Source: Shinisaurus crocodilurus (lineage: Eukaryota; Chordata; Lepidosauria; Squamata; Shinisauridae). Taken from it: a stretch of DNA of 64,000 bases. Shown piece by piece: positions 1-10,785 of the stretch; the stretch's first letter is position 1; every line of letters starts with the position of its first letter. The position numbers and the translations under genes were made by a program. The DNA lies in contig CM037877.1 in assembly GCA_021292165.1 (NCBI GenBank), positions 164,692,242 through 164,756,241 on the forward strand. Reading direction: 5' to 3'. A model generated the notes under the pieces. The model was not told where the DNA came from. It saw only the letters and a list, made by a program, of their open reading frames with translations, and ran no database searches.

Positions 1-867
1 TTTTCTTTATAGCTGCTTCCACTTTTCTGACATCCTCCCCTGTTTTGCATTAAAAAAAAGGGTTACTATGGCAAGTTGGTCAGTGTGAGACAACCTGGTA
101 AAATGAGATGGTGTGTCCAGACCCATGTTATTAAAGAAATTGGTTTTCTTTCTTGATTTCATGTCATTGTAGTTCAGCCATTCATTTGTCCAATAAACAG
201 TTTGGTATGTTCTGGGAAATAATGAATATTGATCAACCAATCGATTACTTATTAAGAAACAGACTAAGGGAAATTGTTTATCCAATCAATTTTAATTTTT
301 GATTTGTTATTTATATTTTCCAATTTAATCCACCCCTCCCTCAGGCTCCGAAGCCACTAAGAAAATCCAGGGCGAGTGCACAGAGAGAGGAAAAAGAGAG
401 ATTGTCTGCAAGTTCAGGAAAAAGCACAAACGCCAATATGCTCATTATAGATCATGCTGCTTGCTTGCGATAGGCCACATTAAGAAAAATTGTGACTGAG
501 AAGCGTGGGCACATTACCTCATGCACCTGTGGCTGTTGGACTGAAATGTTAACTTATTAATGGGATTTCTTAGGCCGTGTGATTACTGTTTCTTATATCA
601 CTCAGCCCTGACACTTAAACTACAGCCAAATGTCAGAGATACAAGCTCATCCATCAACCATGTGTCACACTTGTAACCCCGCTTGCTCCGGATAGAGAGA
701 TAGAGTGAAGCTATATGAGAAAGTGTTCTCCAAACCAGTCAGATCAGAGTTCTAGTGGGGCAGCTATATGAGGAGTTGGCACAAAGGTAGGTGTGTGTGT
801 GTGTGTTGTTGTATGCAAGGATGCTGGTGCAAGTATGTCATGGTGGTAATAAATCTGACCTTTTTTT
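1..867. other. Non-coding, no feature recognised
   Basis: AT-rich sequence without a supportable gene or a repeat I can name. The only long frame, 92 codons on the minus strand at 7-285, resembles no family I know and has no splice or promoter context, so I treat it as chance. A short TG run lies at about 792-806. Confidence 0.6.
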
Positions 868-1088
868 TGTATTATTATATTTATATCCCGCCTTTTTTCC
901 TCTTGCAAGGAACCCAAAGCAGCTTACATGGTCCTCCTCCTCTCCATTATATCCTCACAACAACCCTGTCAGGTAGATTAGTCTGAGAGTCAGTGACTGG
1001 CCCAAAGTCACCCAGTGAGCTTCATGGCCAAGCGGGGACTAGAACACAGATCTCCCAGCACCCTAACGACTACACCACATTGGCTCCC
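868..1088 (-). mobile_element. Sauria SINE (tRNA-derived, BovB-type tail)
   Basis: Read on the minus strand, the element starts GGGAGCCAATGTGG near 1088, contains the conserved block CTGGGTGACTTTGGGCCAG (complement of 1004-1022), and ends in the tail seen on the plus strand as TTTATATCCCGCC (890-902). This is the layout of Sauria SINEs: tRNA-related head with pol III boxes, central domain, and a 3' tail shared with BovB LINEs. Such SINEs are mobilised by BovB reverse transcriptase. The copy is nearly full length but mutated. Confidence 0.9.
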
Positions 1089-1501
1089 AAAGCTTTCATG
1101 AGATCTGTAGTGACACGTAGGGAGTAAATGGATGTGAAGACTTAGGATCAAAATTATTTCATTTTTGAACTGCTTGCAAATCTCAAAATACACAAAATAC
1201 AAAACACAAGAGTGTGCTGTTGATGCGCAGCCAGCCAGATCCTTACTGTAAGAAATGTAGATTACCCATTTGGTGTGGGGGGGAAGAGATGTAAGGCTGA
1301 AAGAAGCCCTGTTGCAGGCATTTGCCTGCTCACATGTAGGGTAAAAGTGGGGACGTGGACATGGGCACTCACGTAAACCACCATCCCCATGTGCCTGGCT
1401 GTCAGTTAGATCTTTGTGCACTGAGCAAACCCTGCCTTATCAGGGTTTCTGATCATGGAATCTCTGTAAGTGCGTTCAGTGAACACCTGCATAGGGCCAG
1501 G

Positions 1502-1624
1502 CAGGGCTCTCCAACCTTGGGTCCCCAGATGTTGCTGGCCTACAGCTCCCAGCATGGCTAATGGCAAGGGATTCTGGGAGCTGTAGTCCAGCAACATCTG
1601 GGGACCCAAGGTTGGAGATCCCTG
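1502..1624. mobile_element. Palindromic hAT-type MITE, about 122 bp
   Basis: The two halves are inverted copies: CAGGGCTCTCCAACCTTGGG at the left returns as CCAAGGTTGGAGATCCCTG at the right, with arms running through GTCCCCAGATGTTGCTGG. The CAGGG terminus fits hAT elements. Flanking 8-mers (1494-1501 and 1625-1632) match only weakly, so no target duplication is claimed here. The copy at 47991-48112 is the same family with a perfect duplication. No coding capacity. Confidence 0.8.
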
Positions 1625-1914
1625 GGCTAGAGTCTGCAGGTTAGCTTAAGATTTGTTATACTTAACAGTTGCTCTGATAAGTTTAAAGTCACTGAGAGCT
1701 TTTGAACTGAACTGAAACAAATTTCTCGTACATCCGTACTCCAGACATATGTAAAGAGAGTCTACGAGTGGAGTCATGAGATATTATGAGAACTGTTGTG
1801 TGTTTCCAATACCAGAATTTGAGATGGTGATGTGACTGCCTTTCACAAATATGTACAGAAATAATTAGTTGTCACTGAATGGGTGCCAAAAATATTCAAT
1901 TGAGATGCAATATT

Positions 1915-2035
1915 ATGATTATTTTATTTATTCATTTCAACATATATACGCTGTCTTTTAAGGTTAAAGTTCCCAAGGCTGATCACATTATACAAAAATG
2001 TAAATAATCCTATAAAATTAATCATCAAGATGTGA
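1915..2035 (-). repeat. LINE 3' tail fragment (L2/CR1-clade type)
   Basis: On the plus strand it begins with a TTTATTTATT-like run, continues with a degraded form of the 'tataccgcc...cccaaggcngcttac' tail, and passes into A-rich sequence. This is the minus orientation of a 5'-truncated LINE 3' UTR as seen at several other places in the window. Heavily mutated; family assignment is tentative. Confidence 0.45.
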
Positions 2036-2183
2036 CTGCTTCACCCCTGCAGAACATGACAATGGATCCACTTCACCTACATTCTCCTTGAGCCAGTTCT
2101 GTCTTGTGAACTGACCAAATGTGATCGGGAAATCAAAATAGCCCCATTAAATATCTGTCTGTTTGTCCATCCATCTGTCCAGC

Positions 2184-2226
2184 TGGTCATCCATCCATCC
2201 ATCCATCCATCCATCCATCCATCCAT
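2184..2226. repeat. (ATCC)n microsatellite
   Basis: About nine near-perfect ATCC units, preceded by related imperfect units from about 2160 and followed by an ATCT-rich stretch. Confidence 0.9.
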
Positions 2227-2229
2227 TTA

Positions 2230-3290
2230 TCTAATCTATCACTTATCTCTACCAAGCTCTGTTTCATTTCAGTGTATGTATTATGCTCTGTTTCCAATTA
2301 GATTATTCAACTAGAGAGGGGGAGAAAGTGTAGAGAGAACCATTTCACAAATTGATCCTTTCCCTGATTGTAAGGCATCTTTCTCTTTGCTTTTTGACCA
2401 TGTATAAGGAAAATATAAAATGTAACCGCCTCCCCAGTGTTTAATTACCTCTTATTCAGATTTCAATGCATACGACTGTGTTCTTTTTGTCTTATGGTAG
2501 TGCTTCTTTTGGAGTTTCATCTTTATATTAAGCAAAGAATGGATAACTTCTGCTGATTCTATTTCACCTTCCATATTATTGAGGGCACACTGTTTTGTTA
2601 GATCAGGCAAAAAAAGAAAGAGAGTGTATCCTTCTGTTTTGTGAACAACCGTGCTACATCAAGATGGCTGGAATGTAACCACATTGTAATGTACAGGATT
2701 TGGTTTTGTTACAGATGTGTTAATGTAACCTTTTGCCTTCTTGTTCACACCCTATAGCTGGCTCCAGTATTTGAAACCGAGGGCTGCTGCACACATTCTG
2801 ACACAGTTTAATCTCCATGTTGAAAAAGTGTATGATGGGATACGGATTCAGAAAGTCTGGTCTTCAAATCCCCAGTACTCCATGAAGCTCACCATCAGGA
2901 GCTGCTGAATCTTTGTACTTCTCTCTCATGTGGTGAACCACTGAATTGCACATGGCAGCCTTGTCAGACAGTGAAGTACTTTCAGGCCCCGGAATGACTC
3001 CTCCCACCCAGGCTGGCCATTGGATCCTTCTGGACAGGAAGGAGTATAAAGGACTTCTTATTTTAGATGAGCCTTTCCTGAATGACATGTTCTTCCTGAG
3101 CTCCAGTGTGTTCCTGTATCATTGGTTAGGCTTTAGTCCTAGCATCTGGTTTTCTCCTTGATCCTTTCTCCTGGTTTGTCCTTCAGTCTTGATTATCTCT
3201 TTGGACCTGACTACTAGTTTGCCCCATGGCTTCTGGTTCTTCACTCACCTCAGACTGCAGTCCATGGTTCAACCCTGACATTCACTGAGC
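2230..3290. other. Non-coding; possible promoter-bearing repeat at 2930-3280
   Basis: AT-rich sequence to about 2900. The 2930-3280 segment differs: it has GGAGTATAAAGG (3049-3060), a TATA-box-like motif, followed by pyrimidine-rich leader-like sequence. This arrangement can occur in an LTR or a transposon 5' UTR, but neither ends nor target duplications are visible. The 71-74 codon frames here have no recognisable content. Confidence 0.4.
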
Positions 3291-4062
3291 CTGAAATCCT
3301 ATATATACTTACCTGGGAGTAGGTCCCATTGAACTGAATGGGATTTCTGAGAAGGAATGGATGAATCTGTCCATATCAGTTTCTGACCGTTTTGCAATTT
3401 TCCAACCTTAAATTTGTTCTGGCTTGTTTCTGCATCAGTCTCTGTGTGTGTGTTTTAGCAAAAGTCCACCTGAAAATACGTACTCATTTTTCTGTGCATT
3501 CCCCCTAATATTTGCATTTTTTCACACAATGTTGCCTAATATATGCATTTTTGCAAGCACTTTTCCCAATATTGTGCATTTTTGTATGTTATTTTCACTA
3601 ATATACATATTTTGTGCATACTTTCCCCTAATATACACTATTTTACATGCATTTTTTAAAATTGGAGATACGCACGGAGAAATTTGGAGAAGAGTAAATA
3701 CCAAGGGATAATTGTTTCAGTTTGCATATTGATTTGGGAAGTAGAAATTAGGTAGGTTCACATCCATAGCATGCACCCATTTGAAAGAGCACAAACAAAA
3801 ATGTGTACATTTCCAAAATGCACACAAACACACTTTAGTCAATCAGCTAAATGCACCCAAAATGTGTACATTAATGCGTATGTTGAGAAAAATGCATACG
3901 AATTTCAATACAGATTTATTTTAATTTTTTTACTTGCAGGCTTGTGAGGAAATGGGTAAGAATGAGTTTGACCTAAAAAAACTGAGAATCTCTGCAAGAC
4001 TGAAATTGACAGTTTCATCCATCCCTACTTCTGAGTAGATATGAATAGGATTACGCTGCAAG
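3291..4062. mobile_element. Short Harbinger-like MITE split by a later insertion
   Basis: The left part (3291-3352) reads AAATCCTATATATACTTACC then CTGGGAGTAGGTCCCATTGA. The right part resumes at 4029 with TTCTGAGTAGATATGAATAG and GATTACGCTGCAAG. Together they form the roughly 95-bp MITE found elsewhere in the window, whose ends are (G)CAATCCTATGCA and its complement. The 676-bp element at 3353-4028 sits exactly inside it. Confidence 0.7.
3353..4028. mobile_element. hAT-like non-autonomous element, 676 bp, with 8-bp target duplication
   Basis: The left end (AGGAATGGATGAATCTGTC) and the right end (GACAGTTTCATCCATCCCTAC) are inverted copies. The flanks are TTCTGAGA (3345-3352) and TTCTGAGT (4029-4036), 7 of 8 identical, as expected for a hAT-type duplication. 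The interior has loosely repeated T-rich modules of about 35 bp with TGCATTTT and CCCTAATAT, which create spurious frames. A related left end occurs at 23797. No transposase is encoded. Confidence 0.7.
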
Positions 4063-4205
4063 TGACCTTGGGCCAGTCACTGTTTCTTGAACTAATGCAC
4101 CTCGCCATATTGTTCTGAGGATAAAATAGGGTGACCTTCATGTCAGCTGACTCAAGCTTCTTGGAAGAAAGGTGGGAAAGGAATATGTTGTAAAAATCAA
4201 TGAAT
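4061..4205 (+). repeat. Degraded tRNA-type SINE, 3' portion
   Basis: GACCTTGGGCCAGTCACTG is the core block of Sauria SINEs, also shared in similar form with MIR/CORE-SINEs. It is followed by degraded middle sequence, GAAGAAAGGTGGGAAAGGAA and an A-rich end. The tRNA-like head is absent or unrecognisable. Confidence 0.5.
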
Positions 4206-5030
4206 ACATTTATTAGCACTGCAGTTGTCTTTTTCAACCTGGGTAAATGCAGCAGAAAGCCACTGCATGCATCTGCTTCCCAAAGCATGTACCTGGAACA
4301 TCAATAAAGACATTCCATCATTCATAAATTATGAAGTACAAATGGTTCAAAAACATTAACAAGGAAAGACTGGAAAAAATGTGCAATGACTGCTGTTGAG
4401 GATAATTCTAGCTCAAGCTTTATTTAAGTATACAGTGATGATTACATAAACTTGGATTATAGACAAAATGTCCAATTTGTTATGCCTGTTTTATGTCTGT
4501 TTATCTACAGTGGAATTAAACTGTCTTAGAACATGGCACATACTTCAAAATGAGGCCTATCATGTTTGCTGGATTTGAATGTGATGTGAATCACTGTGTT
4601 TTAAAATGTAGGCTTCCCTTATAAAATTATATTCTCTGGTCCTCCTGTAACTCTCCATGTTTATGGTTAGGATCTAGATCAGATGTTTAATTAAGGAGGA
4701 CTGTAGTCATTTCCTGTGAGACTCCTACAGACATTTCATTTAAGTAGGAGTAATCCTAATTTCACTTAATATATATTTTTAAAAAACCTCTAAATCTTAA
4801 TTCTAAGCATTTCACTAAATCCTAATTCTAAAAATTTACTTTAAGCAACATTCAGTGACAATTCTGCAAAGGTTTACAATCCCCCCCCCCCAATTTCAAC
4901 AACTTCATTGGAATTATTTTAGCTTCCCTCAAAACTCCTACAGATGTTTCCCCTGAGGAGGAGCTTTCAAGTTTGCTTTGAATTCCACTTCAGGCGAAAT
5001 TCAGTGGCAACTCTAATATAGACCCAATGG
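4206..5030. other. Non-coding AT-rich stretch
   Basis: No gene or named repeat. It holds a C homopolymer at 4881-4890 and short direct repeats of 'aatcctaattctaa' type around 4795-4835. Confidence 0.6.
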
Positions 5031-5031
5031 T

Positions 5032-5109
5032 TACCAGTGTAGCCTACAATGTCTGAGTGTGGAAAGCTAAGCAGGGTCAAGCCTGGTTGTTACTTGGATG
5101 GGAGACCCC
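5032..5109 (+). repeat. 5S rRNA-derived SINE fragment
   Basis: GGAAAGCTAAGCAGGGTCAA, GCCTGGTTGTTACTTGGATG and GGGAGACC match the internal promoter half of vertebrate 5S rRNA, with several substitutions. The first part of the 5S sequence is poorly preserved and the end is missing, so this is not a working 5S gene. 5S-derived SINEs are known in squamates, and a retroposed 5S head is the likeliest source. Confidence 0.75.
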
Positions 5110-5116
5110 TCCTCTA

Positions 5117-5198
5117 GTTTCCTGCATTGAGCAGGGGGTTGGACTTGATAGCCTTGTAGGCTCCTTCCAACTCTATGATCTATGAAATCTATGAAATC
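5117..5198 (+). mobile_element. CR1 LINE 3' end
   Basis: TGAGCAGGGGGTTGGACTTG, CTCCTTCCAACTCTATGATC and a terminal run of ATGAAATCT-type units are the standard CR1 3' UTR and its short tandem tail. Only about 80 bp is present, a typical severe 5' truncation. It begins within 10 bp of the end of the 5S-derived fragment. Confidence 0.9.
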
Positions 5199-5202
5199 TT
5201 TA

Positions 5203-5241
5203 GTCAGTGTGTGTGTGTGTGTGTGTGTATGTGTGTGTGTG
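5203..5241. repeat. (GT)n microsatellite
   Basis: About 18 GT units with one AT interruption, directly after the CR1 tail. Confidence 0.9.
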
Positions 5242-5839
5242 TTTTGGGGAGGAGGGTTCCTAGAAACTGCTGTTACATTAATAATTTTAATGACTGCTGG
5301 GATTTTCTTTTATTTTAAAAATTATTTGTATAACCTAATCTGTTCTTGATGAGTGCACTCACATAAAGCTAATGGGAGTTCAGTCTGCTAGGCCTTGTGG
5401 GATGGCTCCATTCCCCAAATGGGAGACAAGACTTAGCTATTATTTTATTGCTGCATTTTCTATATTCTCATATTTCCCATAGCATTCTAATCTTCTCCAG
5501 ATGAGTGGAATTGCATCCCTTTTTGCTTGACAGCCAAAGACAAACACCAAGCTGTCCAGAAGATAGAGTGCCATTTTATCCCTCTGTCGAAATTCCTGAT
5601 GAGATGGGCAAAACATCAGGAAACACTCAAGAGGAGACTTCCAGAACCTTCCAATTATTCTTGCTGGCATCTTTAAATTGATATGGTAGTTTAAACAATC
5701 TCCCGCTCCCCCCACTTATTTTCAGAATATTAAAAAAACAGTCATACTACACATTAAAATTCTGTAGGTTTAGTGTTTGTTTCTGGATTTTTTGCTGGTC
5801 AACTGGCTATTCAATAATCCTATGCTATACACATGTCCT
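5242..5839. other. Non-coding, no feature recognised
   Basis: Includes a 91-codon minus-strand frame (5440-5715) without family resemblance. No repeat identified. Confidence 0.55.
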
Positions 5840-5950
5840 CTATTTCAAATAATATTTTAACATGCTTTTTTAAAATCAGAGATAATCAAAGTGGCTTACA
5901 AGTTAAAGTAAACAATATAATTCAACATCAATGCCATCAAACCACCAAAG
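5840..5950 (-). repeat. LINE 3' tail fragment
   Basis: CAAAGTGGCTTACAAGTTAA followed by A-rich sequence with AATATAATTCAACATCAATG resembles the minus orientation of the L2/CR1-clade 3' tail ('aaggcggcttac...') seen better preserved elsewhere. Confidence 0.5.
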
Positions 5951-6080
5951 GCAATGACATAGCAGCCTGTAAAGACTGCTATGTGTCTGGAGCACATAAC
6001 AGACCATAATCTCCTTAGTAGTCAGAGCATTTGGAATAAGTGAGGCAGAACTAACCTGTGAAAACTGGCCAACAATTGAA

Positions 6081-6288
6081 GCAGGAGCAATAGCTCAATG
6101 GCAGAAGACATGTTATGTATATAGAAGGTCCCAAGTTCAATAGTTGGCCTCTCCAGTTTAAAAAACTCACTGAATCTTGTAGGTGGTGAGAAAGACCTTT
6201 GCCTGAGACCTGCTGCCAGTCTGCATAGGCAGTATGAGGCTAAATTGATCAATGGTCTGAATCAGTATAATGCACTTCATATGTTCAA
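6081..6288 (+). mobile_element. tRNA-Ala-type SINE
   Basis: The head carries A-box-like TAGCTCAATGGCAGAAG and B-box-like AGTTCAATAG. The body reads TTTGCCTGAGACCTGCTGCC, and the tail has GGTCTGAATCAGTATAATGC and TTCATATGTTC. It is the same family as the copies at 14765, 40146 and 41181. The tRNA-like part is close to tRNA-Ala(TGC) in the better-preserved copy at 41.2 kb. Mutated, probably inactive. Confidence 0.75.
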
Positions 6289-6865
6289 TGATGGAGCCAG
6301 GTGGATCTCCCATGGGAGGGTGTTCTATAATGTAGGTGACATCACAGGAAAAGGCCTTAACTCTCATCTACCCAACTTTTCTTGCACTATGGCTGATTGC
6401 CAAGCTACTAGTTGAATACATTTCCCATATTCTTGATTGAAGAAAATGAATGAAGCAAAAATCTTTCTGCTGAGAGGAGGCCCTACTCATTCAAAGTCCC
6501 ATAGCTGTCTGATGATATGCAGTCCAGACAGTCCCCTCCACTCTTACCATGTTTAGACATTTCCATCTTTCATACTATATCATTAATCTTGCATGATGGA
6601 GTCCTGCAAAATGTTGCTCACAGTCAAAGCCAGCTCTACTCACACCAGAACTCTGAACTCATGTGAGCTTGTGGTTCATTCACCATGAACTGGGTGGGGA
6701 AAAGGTCACAAGATGCAGTTTTCCAGTTCACAGAAGTGAAGGGGCAATTGTGTGAACCTGCGACTCCCATGTCATACTGGTCATGAGAGTGCCATTCACA
6801 TGGGCAGTTTTTGCACCTCCCCAAAGCTATATATAATATACAACATAACATATAATATATAACAT
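6289..6865. other. Non-coding, no feature recognised
   Basis: No nameable repeat. The 112-codon minus-strand frame at 6636-6974 runs into the AT-rich simple repeat and is not a gene candidate. Confidence 0.55.
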
Positions 6866-6972
6866 ATGAACTGCCTTGAGTGCCATTTTTATTGGTAGAA
6901 AGGTGGGGTACAGAAAATAATGACCATATAATATATAATATAAAATATATTATAATATATAATATATAATGC
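6866..6972 (+). repeat. LINE 3' tail with AT-rich simple repeat
   Basis: GAACTGCCTTGAGTGCCATT and GGTAGAAAGGTGGGGTACAG are a degraded 'gccttgag...gaaaggcggg' LINE/SINE tail in plus orientation. It runs into imperfect ATATAATAT units (6924-6972); similar units precede it at about 6829-6866. Confidence 0.55.
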
Positions 6973-7211
6973 ATAATAAAGAGAGACAGAGCAACCTTCA
7001 GAAAATTTTGAAAGGGACTGGGTTGATGGTTTCATTAGCAGCTGAAGGAACTACAGGGAAAACTGAAGTGCCAACACCAAAATATAAGAACAGAGATTTT
7101 TGTGGGGTTCAGCTTCTATGCAATAAAAAAAGAAAAGACTGAGAATAATGAACTTGAAACCATATTGTAACCTCCCAAAAAGCAAAAAACCTCACCATAA
7201 ATACTCCAGTA

Positions 7212-7295
7212 CCAATTCCAGAGGTGAAGCCATATCTGTCTGTTCTAGCAAAAAAATAAAAAAGAATCTCGAGGCACCTTAAAAATGAATGTTTC
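7212..7295 (+). repeat. Interspersed repeat fragment
   Basis: GAAGCCATATCTGTCTGTTC then TAGCA, an A-rich spacer, and AATCTCGAGGCACCTTAAAA follow the layout of a widespread amniote repeat ('gtagccgtgttagtctg...cagcaccttaaagac'). I recognise the pattern but cannot name the family with certainty. Confidence 0.45.
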
Positions 7296-7454
7296 TGTGA
7301 CATCAGCTTTGGGAAGATGAGGAAGGCTCCCTTAGGAATAGATGGGACTGCCTAGAACTGTGGTGGCCTTGTACCTTCATCAGTTGCCATGGAAACCACC
7401 TGGGCCCTTACTGTGCTATCCATGTGGGCAGCCAGACTCCAGCAGGTTTAAAAA

Positions 7455-7575
7455 GGGAAATGTTTGTTTATTTATTTACCTGATTGAAATACCACCTTTC
7501 TGGGCACAATTGCCCCGTCAGGGTGGTGTACAAGATTTCATAAAATACAATAACAGTCATAATCATTAAATATAA
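7455..7575 (-). repeat. LINE 3' tail fragment
   Basis: Plus-strand TTTATTTATTTACCTGATTG, AAATACCACCTTTCTGGGCA and a terminal A-rich region are the complement of an L2/CR1-clade 3' UTR. Truncated to about 120 bp. Confidence 0.55.
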
Positions 7576-7741
7576 TAAAATAATTATCAAATGCCATTGC
7601 TCAGCTGGTTGGTGGAATGTTGTGTGTCATTTTAAATCTGTCCGAGGTGGCTGTGTACCCTCCTAGAATAGCATGCAGGTAGCTTCTTTAGGATCAATAA
7701 AGCTGCAGTCATCAATCCCCATGGAGGTCTACTGCACTCAC

Positions 7742-8100
7742 CCAGTGCTGTTGGGGCAATCTGTTTTTGTTTTTGACTTATTTTTCACCTTGTTCAAATG
7801 GAGAAAGTGCACATTTCAAATGGGAAAAGTGTGCATTTCTGTGCATATTTTGCAAAAGTGCACACTTCCCCCTCATTGACTAAAGTATGAAAATGCATAT
7901 TTTTTTGAAAAAATTGCATTTCAATGTGTGCATTTTTAAAAAAAAGCATTTTTCACACGCGATCGAAAATTTGGGAATTTGCAAACATCTCTTGAAAAAA
8001 AGGCCTCCTGCTTGTGTTCTCATTCGGGATTGCAAACGGAACATGTTCACATCATTTGCGAACAGAAATGAAATTCTTGTTGATTCTGAGTAAACACATG
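7742..8100. repeat. Copy of the family at 36703-37081 (hAT-like)
   Basis: Shared modules in the same order: TCAAATGGGAAAAGTGTGCA, AAGTGCACACTTCCCCC, a run to AAAATTTGGGAATTTGCAAA, TGTTCTCATTCGGGATTGCA and AACAGAAATGAAATTCTTG. The 36703 copy has the same order and a probable target duplication. No clear ends here. Confidence 0.6.
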
Positions 8101-9600
8101 AATGGAATCCTACAAAGTGGAAGGAGAACAGGTCGGTGGAAAAACTTGTGGGAAAACTGCGGTTGGAGAATGGATTAAGCACCTCTTCTCTTTCCTGCCT
8201 ATGCAAATAATACTCCCTGCAAAAGCTGCTTTTATTTACAGAAACTAGCCACTGTGAGACTGGGCACTGCATTTTGTGTGTCACATTTGATTTTATGTGT
8301 TATCATGTACGTATCAGCATTTATGTATCCATAGTAAATATTAGATTTTAGGCTAATGGGTTCCCGTAGTATGAGTGACTGTGGGTTCCAGCCAGGCTGT
8401 GAGCTATGGAGTATGTGCGGTCTCAGAAGTCATGCTATAAGCACTTCTGGAAACTGGGTAAAGAGGCTTCTACAGCCCGAAGTTAGTAACTGTTGTATCA
8501 GCAGTTACAGCATTCTATGACACAAGAGCTCAAAATAGCCGTTGTAATATCCTGTGGAATAAGAAGTAGGCTTGTGGGCAGCTCACCCAGGGTCACTGCA
8601 CCATCAGCAATAAGACAGTCTACTGACTTGTGAGTCAATGTCTAAACATCCATGTGTGAAGTAATGCCAGTGACTGTGGACTAATGGACTGTGGACTAAT
8701 GGAGATAAAGTGAGCCTCAGAACAGTACCAGATGGGATTCTCACTGAGACCCCATCAGCTCCAGAGAAAAGTCTCACTGAGTGGGGTTGGCTTCCCATTG
8801 TAGTGAGTGGTGAGTATGATTCGATAGGGGCCCAGATTCCATTTATATATGTTATCTGATATCTGTGATTAGAAATGCAAATTCTATATACAATATTGGT
8901 GTAATCAACAATCAATATAATATTCTAATATAATATTAGCTCTTCTTTGCAACCGGATTCGTCCAACTCTTTCTAGATCCCAGGTCTGATTGGGACTGAT
9001 ATCAAACAGATTTGCTTACACCACAGGGGATTCTTTACACATACTTGAGTGTAATATGTAGTTTGCCTACAAAAGGGGCAGAGCAAACTCTAGCAGCAGG
9101 GTGGAAGGACACACTAGTCTCCTTAACTGCCTCCAACTGCTAGTTTAAATCTACTAGTGCGGTGCATAGTTTGGGATGATAAGCACATTTGTAATTTTGA
9201 GAAATTGCCATAGGAGCTCTCACAAAATGGCTGCAACAGGAGGGGGCTTGCCAATTCACAAAATGGCTGCCATAGAGGGTGTGGCAGGTCACAAAACACC
9301 CATGTCCCAGAAAGACCTAAAGAAAGTAATTTGGCCAAGAAGCTAAATATGAGGTAGAGGTGGACTCTGAGCTCCAAATCACATATTTGTTCCAACAAAA
9401 CACAACAAAATATTCATTTCATAGAAGGCAAACTGGTGATGCTCAGAAAAACACAAACACAGAGAGGCAAAACACCCACTCACATCATCCACACCAAACA
9501 ACAGCAACACACACACAACGGCACAGGCAAAGCACCCCTCATCACTCCGCACCACCCTCCCAGTCAAACAACATTTTTTTTTTAAAAAAATTAAAATATC
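8101..9600. other. Non-coding, minor local repeats
   Basis: GGACTGTGGACTAATG is directly duplicated around 8675-8702. At 9220-9275 ACAAAATGGCTGC occurs twice. CA-rich sequence lies at 9450-9560. The overlapping frames at 9360-9771 derive from this biased composition. No gene supported. Confidence 0.55.
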
Positions 9601-10329
9601 TAAAAAAATAAAATAAAAATCAAGAAGGGTAGGGAGCCAGGCAGGCACCAAGAGAGGTGTCCACAAGCACCACATTGGAGACCGGAGTGCTAGAGTCTTC
9701 TTTGCTTTCCAAGAGGTTTGGAACAATATTGATGACTCAATAAGTATGAAGGAATGTGTGTTGCTTGACATGTGATGGCCACACCAGGCCAGTCAACAGT
9801 GGGTAGACTTAGGGATGTGTGAGGAATCTGATAAGGGGGTGAAAATCTGACAGATTTTCTCAATTTGGCCCTGCGGATTCCATTCCATCAACCCTGTGCT
9901 GGCAGTGACTCAATCTGACGTGAATCAAGCCAGCACGCGGACTTCCATTTTTAAAATGGACTGCGATTTGCGATTATTATTTTTGAAGCTGGGAAATTTA
10001 CACAAAATTCGGGCCTCTGATCCATAATTTGCACAAATTTGTGCAATTTGCACAAATCTGAAATTATCTGTCAGAAAATTCAAGGTGGCCAAAGTGGAGT
10101 GTGTGCATATGCAGTGAGGGGAGGGTGCTCTCTCACTTCTCATGTTAAATGCTGCAACAAGAACAACAACAATGACTCGAATCTAACAAGTTGGACCCAA
10201 TTTGCGCAAATCATGATTTGTGTAAATTGCACTAGAGATACGCAGTTCTCGGCACCAACCTCTTCTGTCTATAGGCCCTGTGTTAAACAATGTCACATTC
10301 TGTGACATCATTGTAGCTCAGCCAGTACT
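9601..10329. other. Non-coding; degraded element-like sequence
   Basis: TTAGGGATGTGTGAGGAATC (9809-9828) resembles the 'tagggatg' termini of the hAT-like elements in this window. The region holds interleaved AATTTGCACAAATTTGTGC modules (10027-10046) that form short hairpins. Possibly an old non-autonomous transposon without clear borders. Confidence 0.4.
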
Positions 10330-10785
10330 GTGTGAGTGTGTGGTTATAAAATGGTAGGTTCCATCCCCCCCTGCCCCCAGCCATCTCCTACTGTGAATCA
10401 GCAAAACGCAAGCTCATTCAGGTTCTCCAAATTCCACCTTGAAGCTCATTCCAACTCATATCTATATCAGATTGCAAGCTTTGGGGGTGGGGTAGGGGGT
10501 GTTTCCACACAAAACTTCCCCTGCATCTTTTTGTGTGCGTTTTTCCAAACGTATGCATCAGTTCACTTTTTGAAATGTATGCATTTCTCTCCCATTGATT
10601 AAAACGTTGTGTGTGCATCACTTTTCAAAATGTTTTTGTTTTTGTTTTCGTTGCACAAATTTGCATCGCAAGCATGGAAATGTATGAACTTTGACTGCAG
10701 ATTTCACTCAGGTCAACATTCAGTTCTGGGAGTGCGAACTGGGCAAATTCTGTTCAAAAATGAGCTGAACTGAATTTCTCATACT
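10330..10785. repeat. Copy of the family at 36703-37081 (hAT-like), diverged
   Basis: Carries the series of T-rich modules GAAATGTATGCATTTCTCTC, CCCATTGATTAAAACGTTG and GAGCTGAACTGAATTTCTCA, matching in order the copies at 7742 and 36703. The right end abuts the Sauria SINE. Confidence 0.5.

Noticed and set aside
5032..5109. 5S rRNA gene
   Set aside because: Only the second half is recognisable, with several substitutions and no terminator; a retroposed relic fits better.
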